Origin: Cupriavidus sp.
GTDB taxonomy: Bacteria; Pseudomonadota; Gammaproteobacteria; Burkholderiales; Burkholderiaceae
DNA: 64,000 nucleotides
Direction: 5' to 3'
Assembly: GCA_031181345.1 (NCBI GenBank)
Contig: JAPSLC010000006.1
Location: 62,001 to 126,000 of the forward strand
Both the position numbers and the translations under genes were made by a program. Positions within the stretch are counted from its first letter, which is position 1; each line of letters starts with the position of its first letter. Of the stretch, positions 56,675 through 64,000 are shown piece by piece. The notes below the pieces were generated by a model. The model did no database searches and was not told the origin of the DNA. It worked only from the letters and a program-made list of their open reading frames with translations.

Positions 56675-57481
56675 TCAGGCCGCCATCGCGCGCTGTTCGT
56701 CCTCGGTCAGCTGCGGGCCGTCGAGCGTCACGCGCGAATCGTCGTAGCGGAACTTGCGGATGATGGGCTTGAGCTCCTCCTTGATGTGGTCCTCGTTGTA
56801 GCCGTTGAACAGATGGCCCAGCAGGCCGCGACGCAGGTCGCTGGTGCCCATCATCCAGTCCGCGATCGGGAAGGTCAGGTTCATGTTGTAGTGCATCATG
56901 ATTCCCTGGTTGTGGTGCGCGGTATGGTGCCGACGGATCGTGTTGATGAACGGCATATTGCGCACGAACCAGTTGTCATGGACGTGGCAGCAGTAGTGGA
57001 ACACCTCGTAGACCAGGTAGTGGCCAACCATCGTCATGAAGACGATGTACGCGGCGTTGGTATTGATCAGCAGATAGGCCAGATAGCCCAGCAGACCGCC
57101 GCCCACTCCCAGCGTGATCAGCACGCGCCAAGGGAAGAACACGATGCGGAATTCGCGCGTGGTGTCGATGGTGGGCTCGATATCGGTGAAGTACTGGTGA
57201 TGCTGGCGCGTGTGCCGCTCGTAGATCGCGCGCAGCGCGAACACGTCGATGCGCCGGTGCATCACGTACTTGTGCATGAACCATTCGACGAGATTGCCGG
57301 CGACAAAGACCGGCAGCACCAGCAGCCACTCCCACGTCGCGTTCTCCAGGCGGGTCGCGCAATAGTAGAGCGCCGCAATGCCGGCGGCGAAGATCACGCC
57401 GATATGCAGCAGGCCGTTATATAGCGGGCTGATATCGGCCTTGTACTGCTCGCGGAATTTGCGTTGGCGTTCGCTCATCAT
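56675..57481 (-). CDS. Sterol desaturase/fatty acid hydroxylase family protein
   Basis: A 268-residue membrane di-iron enzyme. The eight-histidine pattern is clear: FMHKYVMHRR (~residue 70), RHTRQHHQYF (~90), and RRHHTAHHNQGIM (~190), together with VFHYCCHVHDN. About four transmembrane helices surround them. Such enzymes hydroxylate or desaturate lipid substrates using O2 in the membrane. The gene is alone, with an AT-rich palindromic site 36 bases before its ATG shared with two other units nearby. The substrate is unknown. Two ATGs in a row; the first follows GGAGACAACATC. Confidence 0.88.
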   Translation of the reverse strand: MMSERQRKFREQYKADISPLYNGLLHIGVIFAAGIAALYYCATRLENATWEWLLVLPVFVAGNLVEWFMHKYVMHRRIDVFALRAIYERHTRQHHQYFTDIEPTIDTTREFRIVFFPWRVLITLGVGGGLLGYLAYLLINTNAAYIVFMTMVGHYLVYEVFHYCCHVHDNWFVRNMPFINTIRRHHTAHHNQGIMMHYNMNLTFPIADWMMGTSDLRRGLLGHLFNGYNEDHIKEELKPIIRKFRYDDSRVTLDGPQLTEDEQRAMAA

Positions 57482-57516
57482 GATGTTGTCTCCTGTCTAT
57501 GGCGTGCTGACATCGT

Positions 57517-57540
57517 ACTAATATATTAGTCGTATATACG
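57517..57540. promoter_or_regulatory. AT-rich operator-like palindrome upstream of the desaturase gene
   Basis: ACTAATATATTAGT (57517-57530) is a perfect palindrome; it is followed without gap by a second one, CGTATATACG (57531-57540). The site is 36 bases upstream of the minus-strand ATG at 57481. Its core TAATATATTA recurs before the genes starting at 59077 and 61359. It is probably a repressor site overlapping the promoter. Confidence 0.6.
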
Positions 57541-57575
57541 TGCGTGTCAAAGGATTTTTCAGCGCCCTGAGTGCA

Positions 57576-57680
57576 TCAAGAAAGCGGCCCTCGCAAGCGA
57601 GGGCCGTGCGGAGTCTGCCGTCCCCGCGAAAGCGGGGACCCCGTGACGTTTCGAGACGCTGGGTTCCCGCCTTCGCGGGA
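57576..57680. repeat. Cluster of three GC hairpins after the MFS gene, first one a probable terminator
   Basis: Hairpin A (57585-57606) has arms CGGCCCTCGC / GCGAGGGCCG with loop AA; on the minus strand it is followed by CTTTCTTGATG and likely terminates the MFS transcript. Hairpin B (57620-57639) has arms GTCCCCGC / GCGGGGAC, and hairpin C (57665-57680) TCCCGC / GCGGGA. B and C resemble dispersed REP-type elements, of a different sequence from those at 5.6 kb. Confidence 0.6.
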
Positions 57681-57697
57681 GCGACATGGGGGACTGC

Positions 57698-59077
57698 TCA
57701 GCTCGAGACTTCCTCCAGGCACCGGCCCTTGGTCTCGATGCCGAGCCACAGCACGGTGATCGCGGCGATCGCGAACGACAGCGCGCCCAGCGTGAAGATG
57801 CCGCCCTGGCCCGTGATGGGCAGCAGCACGCCGACCAGATAGGGACCGACCAGCGAGCCGATGCGGCCAATCGACGAGGCGAAGCCGGACCCGGTGGCGC
57901 GCGAGCGCGTCGGATACAGCTCGGGCGTGTAGGCATACAGCACCGACCACATGCCGAACAGGAAGAACTGCATGCACAGGCCGGCGGCGATCAGCTGTTC
58001 GACGGGCAGCTTCAGCACCGCGGCCTGCCCGTACAGATAGGCCGACGCGGCGCTGCCCAGCAGCATCAGCGCGCAGGTCGGCTTGCGCCCCCATTTCTCC
58101 AGCAGCCACGCCGAGAAGATGAAGCCGGGAATGCCGGCCAGCGAGATATAGACCGTGTACAGCACCGACTTGGTCACCGCGTAGCCGGCCTGCTGCAGCA
58201 GCGCGCCGAGCCAGGTGGTCAGGCCGTAATAGCCGAGCAGCGCGAAGAACCACACGCCCCACAGCATCACGGTGCGCTTGGCGTACGGGCCTTTCCACAG
58301 CTCGCCGAACATGGACTTGCGGTCGTGCACCGTGGCGGGCGCGAAGCCCTGCTGTACCGCGGGAAGGGGCTTGCCGCTGGCGCGCTCGACGCGTGCCTCG
58401 ATGCCGGCCATCACGGCCTCGGCTTCGCGTTGCCGTCCCGCCCCTTCGAGCCAGCGCGGGGATTCCGGCACCATCCGGCGCACCACGAAGACGAAGGCCG
58501 CCGGCAGCGCCATCGCGATGAAGATGCCGCGCCAGCCGATCACCGGCAGCGTCAGATACGCCAGCAATCCCGCGGCGATGAAGCCGATCGGCCAGAAGCC
58601 CTCGAGGATCGCCACATACTTGCCGCGGCTCTTGGCCGGCACGATCTCCGACACCATCGACAGCCCGATCGGAAACTCCATGCCCATGCCGAAGCCCAGC
58701 AGCACGCGGTACAGCATCAGCGAGGTGACGCTGTCCGCCAACCCGCACATCAGGCTGCCCACGCCCCAGAAGATCATGCTGACCTGGAACACCGGCTTGC
58801 GGCCGAAGCGGTCGGCCAGCATGCCGGCCACGGCCGCGCCGGCAAACATGCCGAGAAAGCTGGAGCTGGCCAGCAGGCCAGTCTGCGCCGCGCTCAGGCC
58901 GAACTCGGCTTTGATCGAGCCCAGCACGAAGGTCATCATGCCGAGGTCCATCGAATCGAAGAACCACGCGGTGGCGATGATGCCGAACAAGGTGCGCTGG
59001 TAGCGGGTCATGGGAAGGCGCTCGAGCCGCGCCGCGACTCCGGGGGTCAGCGCCACGCTGCCTGCCGACATGTCCAT
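57698..59077 (-). CDS. MFS transporter (sugar/aromatic-acid porter type, NiaP-like)
   Basis: A 459-residue, 12-helix MFS carrier. The first helix region has FFDSMDLGMMTFVLGSI, and the loop 2-3 motif GMLADRFGRKPVF and the loop 8-9 motif LEKWGRKPTCAL are the classic MFS signatures; PESPRWL after helix 6 and YTPELYPTRSRATGSGF in the second half are typical of the group that includes NiaP and aromatic-acid carriers. It probably imports a small acid. It has its own shared AT-rich palindrome 46 bases before the ATG and is followed by a terminator-like hairpin. GGAGACAACC precedes the ATG. Confidence 0.88.
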   Translation of the reverse strand: MDMSAGSVALTPGVAARLERLPMTRYQRTLFGIIATAWFFDSMDLGMMTFVLGSIKAEFGLSAAQTGLLASSSFLGMFAGAAVAGMLADRFGRKPVFQVSMIFWGVGSLMCGLADSVTSLMLYRVLLGFGMGMEFPIGLSMVSEIVPAKSRGKYVAILEGFWPIGFIAAGLLAYLTLPVIGWRGIFIAMALPAAFVFVVRRMVPESPRWLEGAGRQREAEAVMAGIEARVERASGKPLPAVQQGFAPATVHDRKSMFGELWKGPYAKRTVMLWGVWFFALLGYYGLTTWLGALLQQAGYAVTKSVLYTVYISLAGIPGFIFSAWLLEKWGRKPTCALMLLGSAASAYLYGQAAVLKLPVEQLIAAGLCMQFFLFGMWSVLYAYTPELYPTRSRATGSGFASSIGRIGSLVGPYLVGVLLPITGQGGIFTLGALSFAIAAITVLWLGIETKGRCLEEVSS

Positions 59078-59122
59078 GGTTGTCTCCTGTCTTTGTGGTG
59101 GGCCGCCTGCCGGCGGTCTGCG

Positions 59123-59139
59123 TAATATATTAGATGGAT
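59123..59139. promoter_or_regulatory. Operator-like palindrome upstream of the MFS gene
   Basis: TAATATATTA (59123-59132) is the perfect palindromic core; with the next seven bases (GATGGAT) the 17 bases are identical to those at 61377-61393 before the hydrolase gene. It lies 46 bases upstream of the ATG at 59077. A TATTAC stretch just upstream on the minus strand may be part of the promoter. Confidence 0.6.
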
Positions 59140-59257
59140 GTAATAGGTATGCAAGCCGCGTGCGGCCGCGTGTAGACCCGCTGGCGTTCGAAGCGCCGTG
59201 TTCTCGCCCGCAAAGCGTTGTCCGACGGGGCTCGCTGGGTGAAGCTCCGGATTTGCC

Positions 59258-60568
59258 CTAAGCCGCCCGGCGGGCCGCCGCGGTGCTGCCATGGGCGGAG
59301 AGTTCGCCGCGCCACGCGTGCTCGATCACGCGCGCATAGGTGCCTGGCACGTCCTCGACCGGGAACGCTTGCGCCAACCGGGTGACGCCCAATGCGTCGC
59401 GCGTCAGCGCGGGCAGCGCGTCGCGCGGGACGCCGAATGCCTGCAGCGTCGAGGGGATGTCGAGCGCGTCAATCAGATCGCGCACCGCGAGCGGCACGCC
59501 GGCGATGCGGGCCTCGTCGCTGCCCCGGTCGAGGCCGAACAGCGGCGCCAGCGCCAGCAGATCGGCGCCGCGCGACGCACGCAGCGCGTCCAGTACATAG
59601 GGCAGCATCACGGCATTGGTGCTGCCATGCGAGCGGTGGGTCAGTCCCGCGACGGCGTAGGCGATGCCATGCACCGCATTCAGGCCGGCGCTGCCGTAGG
59701 ACAGCGCGGCGTAGAGGCTGGCGTAGGACATGCCGATACGTGCCTCGATATCGCGGCTGCCATCGTCGCCGCCGCCCCCATCGCTGCGCCTGCCGCTGTC
59801 GCGGTAGGCGCGCACCAGGTAGCGGCTGCACAGCGCGATCGCCTCGCGGGCGAACAGCATGGTCAGCGCCGAGCGCCCGCTATAGCCCGGATCGGCGTTG
59901 CCTTGCCGCGGGTACGCCGCGCTGTCGACGGTCAGGTACGACTCGATTGCATGGGTCAGGGCATCGATGCCGGCATCCGCGGTCACGCGCGGCGGACAGG
60001 TGTAGGTGAACTCGGGATCGATGAGCGCGATCTGCGGGCGCAGCGCGTTGTCCATCACCGCGATCTTGGTCGCGTTGTCCGGATCGACCAGGATCGCGCC
60101 CGGGGTCGCCTCCGAACCGGTACCCGAGGTGGTGGGCAGCGCCACCAGCGGTATCGGCCGCGTGCCGGCGGGCAGGGTACCGGCGAAGTCCCGCACAGGC
60201 CGGCCTTCCGGCAGAGTGAGGCTCAGCGCCTTGGCGAGGTCGATATTGCTGCCGCCGCCCAGCGCAACCAGATGATCGGGAGTACGGCCACCCAGCCGCG
60301 CTCGCAGCGCGAGCGTGGCTTCGTCGCACAGCGTCGTGCTCGGATCAGGCATGCCGCCGTCGTAGACGATGGTATCGATGCCGGCCGCCCGTGCGGCCTC
60401 GATATATTCGCCAACCCATGGCGTGCGTTCGGTGAAGAAGGGATCGGTCACCAGCACGCCGTGGCGATGGCCGAGCCGCTGCAGCAGCGCCGGCAGTTGC
60501 GCGCGCGTGCCGGGGCCGACGATCAGACGCGCCGGCGCGCAGAAAAACACCAGGTCTTCGATTCTCAT
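59258..60568 (-). CDS. Iron-containing alcohol dehydrogenase
   Basis: A 436-residue group III (iron-type) alcohol dehydrogenase. NAD binding is seen in VALGGGSNIDLAKALSL (~residue 100) and PTTSGTGSEATPGAILV; metal ligands are in DAGIDALTHAIESYLTVD (~200-215), the following AVHGIAYAVAGLTHRSHG (~300) and the conserved helix. A Gly/Asp/Ser-rich insertion lies near residue 265. Its ATG overlaps the TGA of the alpha/beta hydrolase gene as ATGA, so the two form an operon: probably ester or lactone hydrolysis followed by alcohol oxidation, inferred only from families. Maleylacetate reductases are relatives, but the substrate is open. Confidence 0.88.
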   Translation of the reverse strand: MRIEDLVFFCAPARLIVGPGTRAQLPALLQRLGHRHGVLVTDPFFTERTPWVGEYIEAARAAGIDTIVYDGGMPDPSTTLCDEATLALRARLGGRTPDHLVALGGGSNIDLAKALSLTLPEGRPVRDFAGTLPAGTRPIPLVALPTTSGTGSEATPGAILVDPDNATKIAVMDNALRPQIALIDPEFTYTCPPRVTADAGIDALTHAIESYLTVDSAAYPRQGNADPGYSGRSALTMLFAREAIALCSRYLVRAYRDSGRRSDGGGGDDGSRDIEARIGMSYASLYAALSYGSAGLNAVHGIAYAVAGLTHRSHGSTNAVMLPYVLDALRASRGADLLALAPLFGLDRGSDEARIAGVPLAVRDLIDALDIPSTLQAFGVPRDALPALTRDALGVTRLAQAFPVEDVPGTYARVIEHAWRGELSAHGSTAAARRAA

Positions 60569-61359
60569 GGCAACTCCAGGGGGATGGGCGAAGGAAGGAT
60601 GGTTGCGCCGGCCGGGCGCATCGAATCGGCGAGCTGTTGGAGCCAGGGCAGAGCAAGCTTCACGACCGCATCGGCATGACCGGTCAGCAAACCATGGCCC
60701 GCCCGTTCGATGGTGGCCAGGCGGCCTGCCGGCAATCCATCGGCCAGCGTCTGCGCGTGCGGCCAGGGGCAATCGTCGTCGTCCCGGCCATGGAGGACCA
60801 GCGCCGGTATCGGCAGCGTGGGCAAGCGCGAACGCTGATCGGTCTGCCGGATCGCCTGCCATGTATGGGCGACCGCGGCATGGTCGGCCGCCTCGCTCAA
60901 CCCCAGGCGACGCTCGCGCGCGGCGATCTCGGCCAGCAGTGCCGGTTGATCGTCGGCGCAGAACCAGCGCATCTCGCACAAGGCGGGGGAGCCGGACAGC
61001 AACAGCAGCGCGGCTGGCGCTTGCCGATCGCCATGTTCTGCGCGGTAGCGGTCCGCATACTCGAGCGCTACCGATACGCCCATGCTCCAGCCCGCCAGCA
61101 CGAAGGGACGCCCATCGACGTGCCGTTCCACGACTTCGCGTACCGCATCTGCATAGCGCTCCAGCCTGTAGCCATCGGCCGTCGCAGGCCGCGGCGCCGC
61201 CCCACGTCCTTGCAGATTCGGCAGCACGAAGGTACAGAGCGCGCTCAAGCGCTGCGCCACCGGCAACCACGCCGCCCGCGTTCCCTGAATGCCGTGCAGC
61301 GCCACGACGCACAACGGCCCACTGCCAATCTCGATCACGTCCATGGAGTTTGATGCCAT
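60565..61359 (-). CDS. Alpha/beta hydrolase
   Basis: A 264-residue hydrolase. The oxyanion-hole segment is ALHGIQGTRAAW, the nucleophile is in LAGWSMGVSVAL (~residue 95), the acid is in LVLHGRDDDDCPWP and the histidine in IERAGHGLLTG. It likely cleaves an ester or C-C bond in a small molecule in the cytoplasm. It is first in a two-gene operon with the alcohol dehydrogenase. The ATG is preceded by CAGGAGACACC, and an 18-base palindrome ends 14 bases before it, which would place a bound repressor over the transcription start. Confidence 0.88.
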   Translation of the reverse strand: MASNSMDVIEIGSGPLCVVALHGIQGTRAAWLPVAQRLSALCTFVLPNLQGRGAAPRPATADGYRLERYADAVREVVERHVDGRPFVLAGWSMGVSVALEYADRYRAEHGDRQAPAALLLLSGSPALCEMRWFCADDQPALLAEIAARERRLGLSEAADHAAVAHTWQAIRQTDQRSRLPTLPIPALVLHGRDDDDCPWPHAQTLADGLPAGRLATIERAGHGLLTGHADAVVKLALPWLQQLADSMRPAGATILPSPIPLELP

Positions 61360-61372
61360 GGTGTCTCCTGTA

Positions 61373-61390
61373 CATCTAATATATTAGATG
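61373..61390. promoter_or_regulatory. 18-bp palindromic operator upstream of the hydrolase-dehydrogenase operon
   Basis: CATCTAATATATTAGATG (61373-61390) is a perfect 18-base palindrome and the longest of three related sites. On the minus strand a TATGAT element sits just upstream of it (about 61396-61391), so the palindrome would cover the start of transcription, a usual position for a repressor. Confidence 0.65.
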
Positions 61391-61498
61391 GATCATAGTA
61401 GTGGACAGGCGGGCTGAAAGGCAAGCCGATTGTCGGCACGAGGAGGGCGGCCTGTCCGGCGGGACGCGGTCCCGAGGATTTTTTTCACCGTATTAGGC

Positions 61499-61520
61499 GC
61501 TTTCAGCGTTTGCTGAAAGC
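61499..61520. promoter_or_regulatory. Inverted repeat upstream of the AbiEi-type antitoxin gene
   Basis: Perfect 9-base arms GCTTTCAGC (61499-61507) and GCTGAAAGC (61512-61520) around GTTT. A T-rich TTTTTTCAC shortly upstream and GTGAAAA downstream form an outer pair. AbiEi-type antitoxins are known to bind inverted repeats in their own promoter, so this is a candidate site. It lies about 56 bases before the ATG used. Confidence 0.5.
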
Positions 61521-61575
61521 CGGCGTTTCAGTGAAAATTGGGCGGTTACAGTCCTTGGTCGTGCTCCTTCTTCAA

Positions 61576-62646
61576 ATGCCACTCACGCTAGCCACGAATA
61601 AGACACATGAACGCGAGGCGACAGCATTGCATGCGCTGTTGCGGCAGGTGCCGGTCATCGAACGCCTCGAGTTGGCATCCCCGCGGAGCAAGGACGTGGA
61701 GGCGGACGTTGTCGCCGATATTTGCGTCGATGGCAGGCGCCATACGTTGATTTGTCGCGTATGCACCAGCGGCCAGCCCCGCCATGTACGGGTCGCACTG
61801 CTGGAGCTTCGGCTCGCGGCGCTTCAAGGACCTGATGACGCGACGCCAGTGTTGATCGCGCCGTATCTGTCCGCCGGAGCGCGCACCCTGTGCCGCGAGC
61901 ACAACTCGGGTTACCTCGACCTCGAGGGCAATGTTTATCTGGTATTCGGCAGCGTCTTCATCGAACGCACGGTGACAAGCAAGCCGGTGGCGGAACGCCG
62001 CGACCTCCGTTCCTTGTTCAAGCCGAAGTCGGCACAGATGCTGCGCCTCATGCTGCGTGAGCCCGGGCGCGCGTGGCGCCTCACGGCACTGGCCGAAGCC
62101 GCCGGCATCAGCCTCGGCCACGCCAGCAACGTCCGAGCCGGCTTGCTCGATCGCGAGTGGGCGAAGGTCTCGCGAGACGGCCTCTTCCTTTCCGATCCCG
62201 ATGCGCTGCTCGATGCCTGGCGCGACGCATACGAGCCGCCGGCCGGCAAGCGTCACGGCTTCTATACGCCCCTGCATGGCAGTGCGCTCAAGCAAGCGGT
62301 ACGAGATGCGATGCGGGCGCGGACCGGCCTGATGATGCTTGCCTCGTTCTCGGCGGCGCAATGGCTTTCCCCCTATGCCCGCACGGCGACGCAGTATTTC
62401 TACGCCGACGAGGCCGGACTCGAACAACTGCGCTCGGCGTTGAAATTGTCACCGGCATCGAAAGGCGAGAATGCCGTGGTGATGACGCTGCGGGAGCAGG
62501 GCCCATTCCGCGATACGGTCGAGCCTGTCCCAGGCGTCATCTGCACGAGCCCCGTTCAGACCTACCTCGACCTCGCGATTGCCGGCGAGCGGGGCAGGGA
62601 AGCGGCCGATCATTTGCGACAGCATCAGCTCAATTGGCAGACATGA
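61576..62646 (+). CDS. AbiEi-type antitoxin/transcriptional regulator of a type IV toxin-antitoxin pair
   Basis: A 356-residue protein. The central segment LIAPYLSAGARTLCREHNSG then YLDLEGNVYLVF is characteristic of a family found beside AbiEii-type nucleotidyltransferases; a winged helix follows (LREPGRAWRLTALAEAAGIS, SLGHASNVRAGLLDREW), and the C-terminal part ends with CTSPVQTYLDLAIAGERGREAADHLR. It would bind its promoter and counter the toxin. The ATG at 61576 is chosen; the frame continues upstream to a TTG at 61510 and a GTG at 61531. Its TGA overlaps the ATG of the toxin remnant. Base use is less GC-rich than the neighbours, consistent with horizontal gain. Confidence 0.65.
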   Translation: MPLTLATNKTHEREATALHALLRQVPVIERLELASPRSKDVEADVVADICVDGRRHTLICRVCTSGQPRHVRVALLELRLAALQGPDDATPVLIAPYLSAGARTLCREHNSGYLDLEGNVYLVFGSVFIERTVTSKPVAERRDLRSLFKPKSAQMLRLMLREPGRAWRLTALAEAAGISLGHASNVRAGLLDREWAKVSRDGLFLSDPDALLDAWRDAYEPPAGKRHGFYTPLHGSALKQAVRDAMRARTGLMMLASFSAAQWLSPYARTATQYFYADEAGLEQLRSALKLSPASKGENAVVMTLREQGPFRDTVEPVPGVICTSPVQTYLDLAIAGERGREAADHLRQHQLNWQT

Positions 62647-63214
62647 CGCCCGGTGAACCGCAGTCCGCGGTGGACTACGACGATCGCACGACAGCGGCGG
62701 TCCAGACGGTGGGAGCTTCAAAGGAAAATTCGCCATCGTCGGCGGCGCCGTGCCGTGGCTGCTGCTGGGCAAGACCGACGATATGCCGCATGTCGGCACC
62801 ATGGATGTCGATCTGGGACTCGATGCCGAGGCATTGGCTGACGGCCAGTATGCGACGCTGGTCGAAGCGTTGCGACAGCATGGCTACGAAAAGCGCCGGT
62901 CCCTCCGGCGCTTTCAGTTGGTGCGTCAGGTGCCGGCCATGGACGATGGCCCGCCCATCGACGTCATCGTCGATTTCCTGATGCCGCGGGATGCCGAGAT
63001 CGTGAAGAACGTTCCGCCATTGATCAGCGACTTCGCGGTACAGCGTGCCGACGGCACGGATCTCGCGCTGCGTTTCTACCAGATGGTGGCGATTGCGGGG
63101 CCGATGCCGACCGGCGGTACCAATCGCGTGGAAATTGCGGTGTGCTCGATTCCGGCCCTGCTTGCGATGAAGGGGCATGCGCTCGCCGGGCGCTACAAGC
63201 AGAAAACCCGGTAG
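62643..63214 (+). pseudogene. Decayed AbiEii-type nucleotidyltransferase toxin
   Basis: The gene begins with MTPGEPQSAVDYDDRTTAAV at ATG 62643, overlapping the antitoxin stop. After ~21 codons the frame is wrong: the continuation GKFAIVGGAVPWLLL is read in another frame from about 62711, so bases have been lost near 62708 (a deletion of 3n+1). That frame carries the nucleotidyltransferase motif VGTMDVDLGLD and DVIVDFLMP and runs to IPALLAMKGHALAGRYKQK, then stops at 63214 as KTR. Family members continue there with the conserved KDxYD segment and 60 or more residues. So both the N-terminal junction and the C-terminus are broken; the toxin is probably inactive. Confidence 0.65.
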
Positions 63215-63292
63215 CGATATCGCCGCAATACTCAGCCGCGCAAACCCAGTGCCCGGAGCCAGGCACCTCTCGCCCAAATGACTCATATACAA

Positions 63293-63315
63293 TTTGCATT
63301 CGTCAAACATGCAAA
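63293..63315. promoter_or_regulatory. Inverted repeat over the start codon of the GntR gene
   Basis: TTTGCAT (63293-63299) and ATGCAAA (63309-63315) form a perfect inverted repeat separated by nine bases; the second arm contains the ATG of the GntR-type gene. A TATACAAT stretch lies just upstream. Such a site could allow autoregulation by the regulator. Confidence 0.4.
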
Positions 63316-64000
63316 CGACGTCAATGGTCAAGAAAGCGGCGACAGTCAGGCGGGCGGCAGCGACCCATGTCGAGGACGAAGGCAGTGAGAACGGGGCCGG
63401 CCCCCGCGGGCGGCTGACGGATCAGGCCTATCGGTGGATCGAGGAAGCGATCGTCACGCTGCAGCTCGCGCCGGGTTCGTCGGTCTCGGAATTCCAGTTG
63501 AGCGAGATGACCGGGATCGGCCGCACGCCGATCCGCGAGGCGATTCAGCGGCTGGCGCGCGAGCATCTGATCGTGGTGCTGCCGCAGCGCGGTCTGCTGA
63601 TTCCGCAGATGGACGTCGCCAAGCAATTGCGGCTGCTGGAGACGCGCCGCGAGGTCGAGCGGCTGATCTGCCGCAGTGCGGCCCGCCGCGCCACCGTCGA
63701 AGAGCGCCAGGCGTTCCGGCGGCTTGCCGCCGACTTCGAGCGGGCCGTCAAGAAGGGCGACGAAGTCGCGTTCGTGCGCGCCGATGCGGGCTTCAACGAG
63801 TTGTGCCTGCAGGCCGCCCGCAACGAGTTTGCCGAGGGCGCGATGCGGCTGATGCATGGGCTGTCGCGCCGCTTCTGGTATTTTCACTACAAGCAGGCCG
63901 CCGATCTTCCCGAGATGGCCCGCCTGCATGCCCGTGTCGCCGCCGCCATCGCCGAGGGCGATGTCGAAGGCGCGGGCGCGGCGCTCGACGCGCTGCTCGA
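63309..64000 (+). CDS. GntR-family regulator with FCD domain, C-terminus beyond the right edge
   Basis: About 230 codons are visible and the frame is open to the window end. After a ~35-residue basic leader comes the winged helix-turn-helix: YRWIEEAIVTLQLAPGSSVS then QLSEMTGIGRTPIREAIQRL and VVLPQRGLLIPQMD. The all-helical FCD ligand domain follows (LRLLETRREVERLICRSAAR, FVRADAGFNELCLQAARN). The ATG at 63309 is used; a second in-frame ATG at 63324 is possible. FCD regulators usually respond to carboxylic acids. It is the nearest candidate to bind the shared AT-rich palindromes upstream of the desaturase, MFS and hydrolase genes. Confidence 0.9.
   Translation, partial: MQTTSMVKKAATVRRAAATHVEDEGSENGAGPRGRLTDQAYRWIEEAIVTLQLAPGSSVSEFQLSEMTGIGRTPIREAIQRLAREHLIVVLPQRGLLIPQMDVAKQLRLLETRREVERLICRSAARRATVEERQAFRRLAADFERAVKKGDEVAFVRADAGFNELCLQAARNEFAEGAMRLMHGLSRRFWYFHYKQAADLPEMARLHARVAAAIAEGDVEGAGAALDALL

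Noticed and set aside
57585..57680. Ends of an insertion sequence
   Set aside because: No transposase gene or target duplication nearby; the hairpins are short and are explained as a terminator plus REP-type elements.

Overview
The window is about 64 kb of very GC-rich DNA (roughly 70 %) with dense genes, many ATGA stop/start overlaps and long spurious open frames on the opposite strands. Gene content points to a betaproteobacterium of the Burkholderiaceae, most likely Cupriavidus or a close relative: a PaoABC-type aldehyde oxidoreductase next to a LysR gene, a four-gene ligase-associated DNA-repair module, an EmrAB/NodT-type efflux operon and a full GlgE/TreS/TreYZ alpha-glucan cluster. This is inferred from gene families and composition; there is no rRNA or other marker here. 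No mobile element, tRNA, rRNA or CRISPR array was seen.

Layout. 0-4.3 kb: end of a DUF3626 gene, then paoCBA on the minus strand, divergent from a lysR gene (4.6-5.6 kb); the shared promoter region carries four helically phased GTCAGCG repeats. 5.6-18.3 kb: housekeeping and stress genes (a frameshifted lipoprotein hydrolase, a GST, an EamA transporter, a class A penicillin-binding protein, MarC, a chemotaxis receptor, a short-chain dehydrogenase, a hybrid histidine kinase), with palindromic REP-like repeats between some of them.

18.3-44.8 kb: the alpha-glucan/trehalose block, all on the minus strand except for an inserted topoisomerase IB gene. In transcription order: a degenerate RsbT/SpoIIE-like protein, glgE, treS-maltokinase fusion, glgB, glgX, malQ, a single-domain response regulator; then, past the topoisomerase, glgP, glgA, treZ, treY. 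Together they can convert trehalose to maltose and maltose-1-phosphate (TreS/maltokinase), build and branch alpha-glucan (GlgE, GlgA, GlgB), debranch and degrade it (GlgX, GlgP, MalQ) and convert glucan back to trehalose (TreY, TreZ). No glgC (ADP-glucose pyrophosphorylase) is present in the window.

44.8-52.0 kb: a PfpI/DJ-1-type protein, then the ligase-associated DNA damage response operon (MBL exonuclease, ATP-dependent ligase, DEXH helicase, PdeM), whose four genes overlap each other by 4 bases. 52.1-56.5 kb: an efflux operon (DHA2 MFS pump, HlyD adaptor, NodT outer-membrane lipoprotein).

56.6-64.0 kb: a cluster of a sterol-desaturase-type hydroxylase, an MFS transporter, an alpha/beta hydrolase with an iron-type alcohol dehydrogenase, an AbiEi-type antitoxin with a decayed AbiEii-type toxin, and the start of a GntR/FCD regulator. 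Three of its transcription units share an AT-rich palindrome (core TAATATATTA) just upstream of the start codon, which looks like the operator of one local regulon and is the best candidate here for undescribed regulation.
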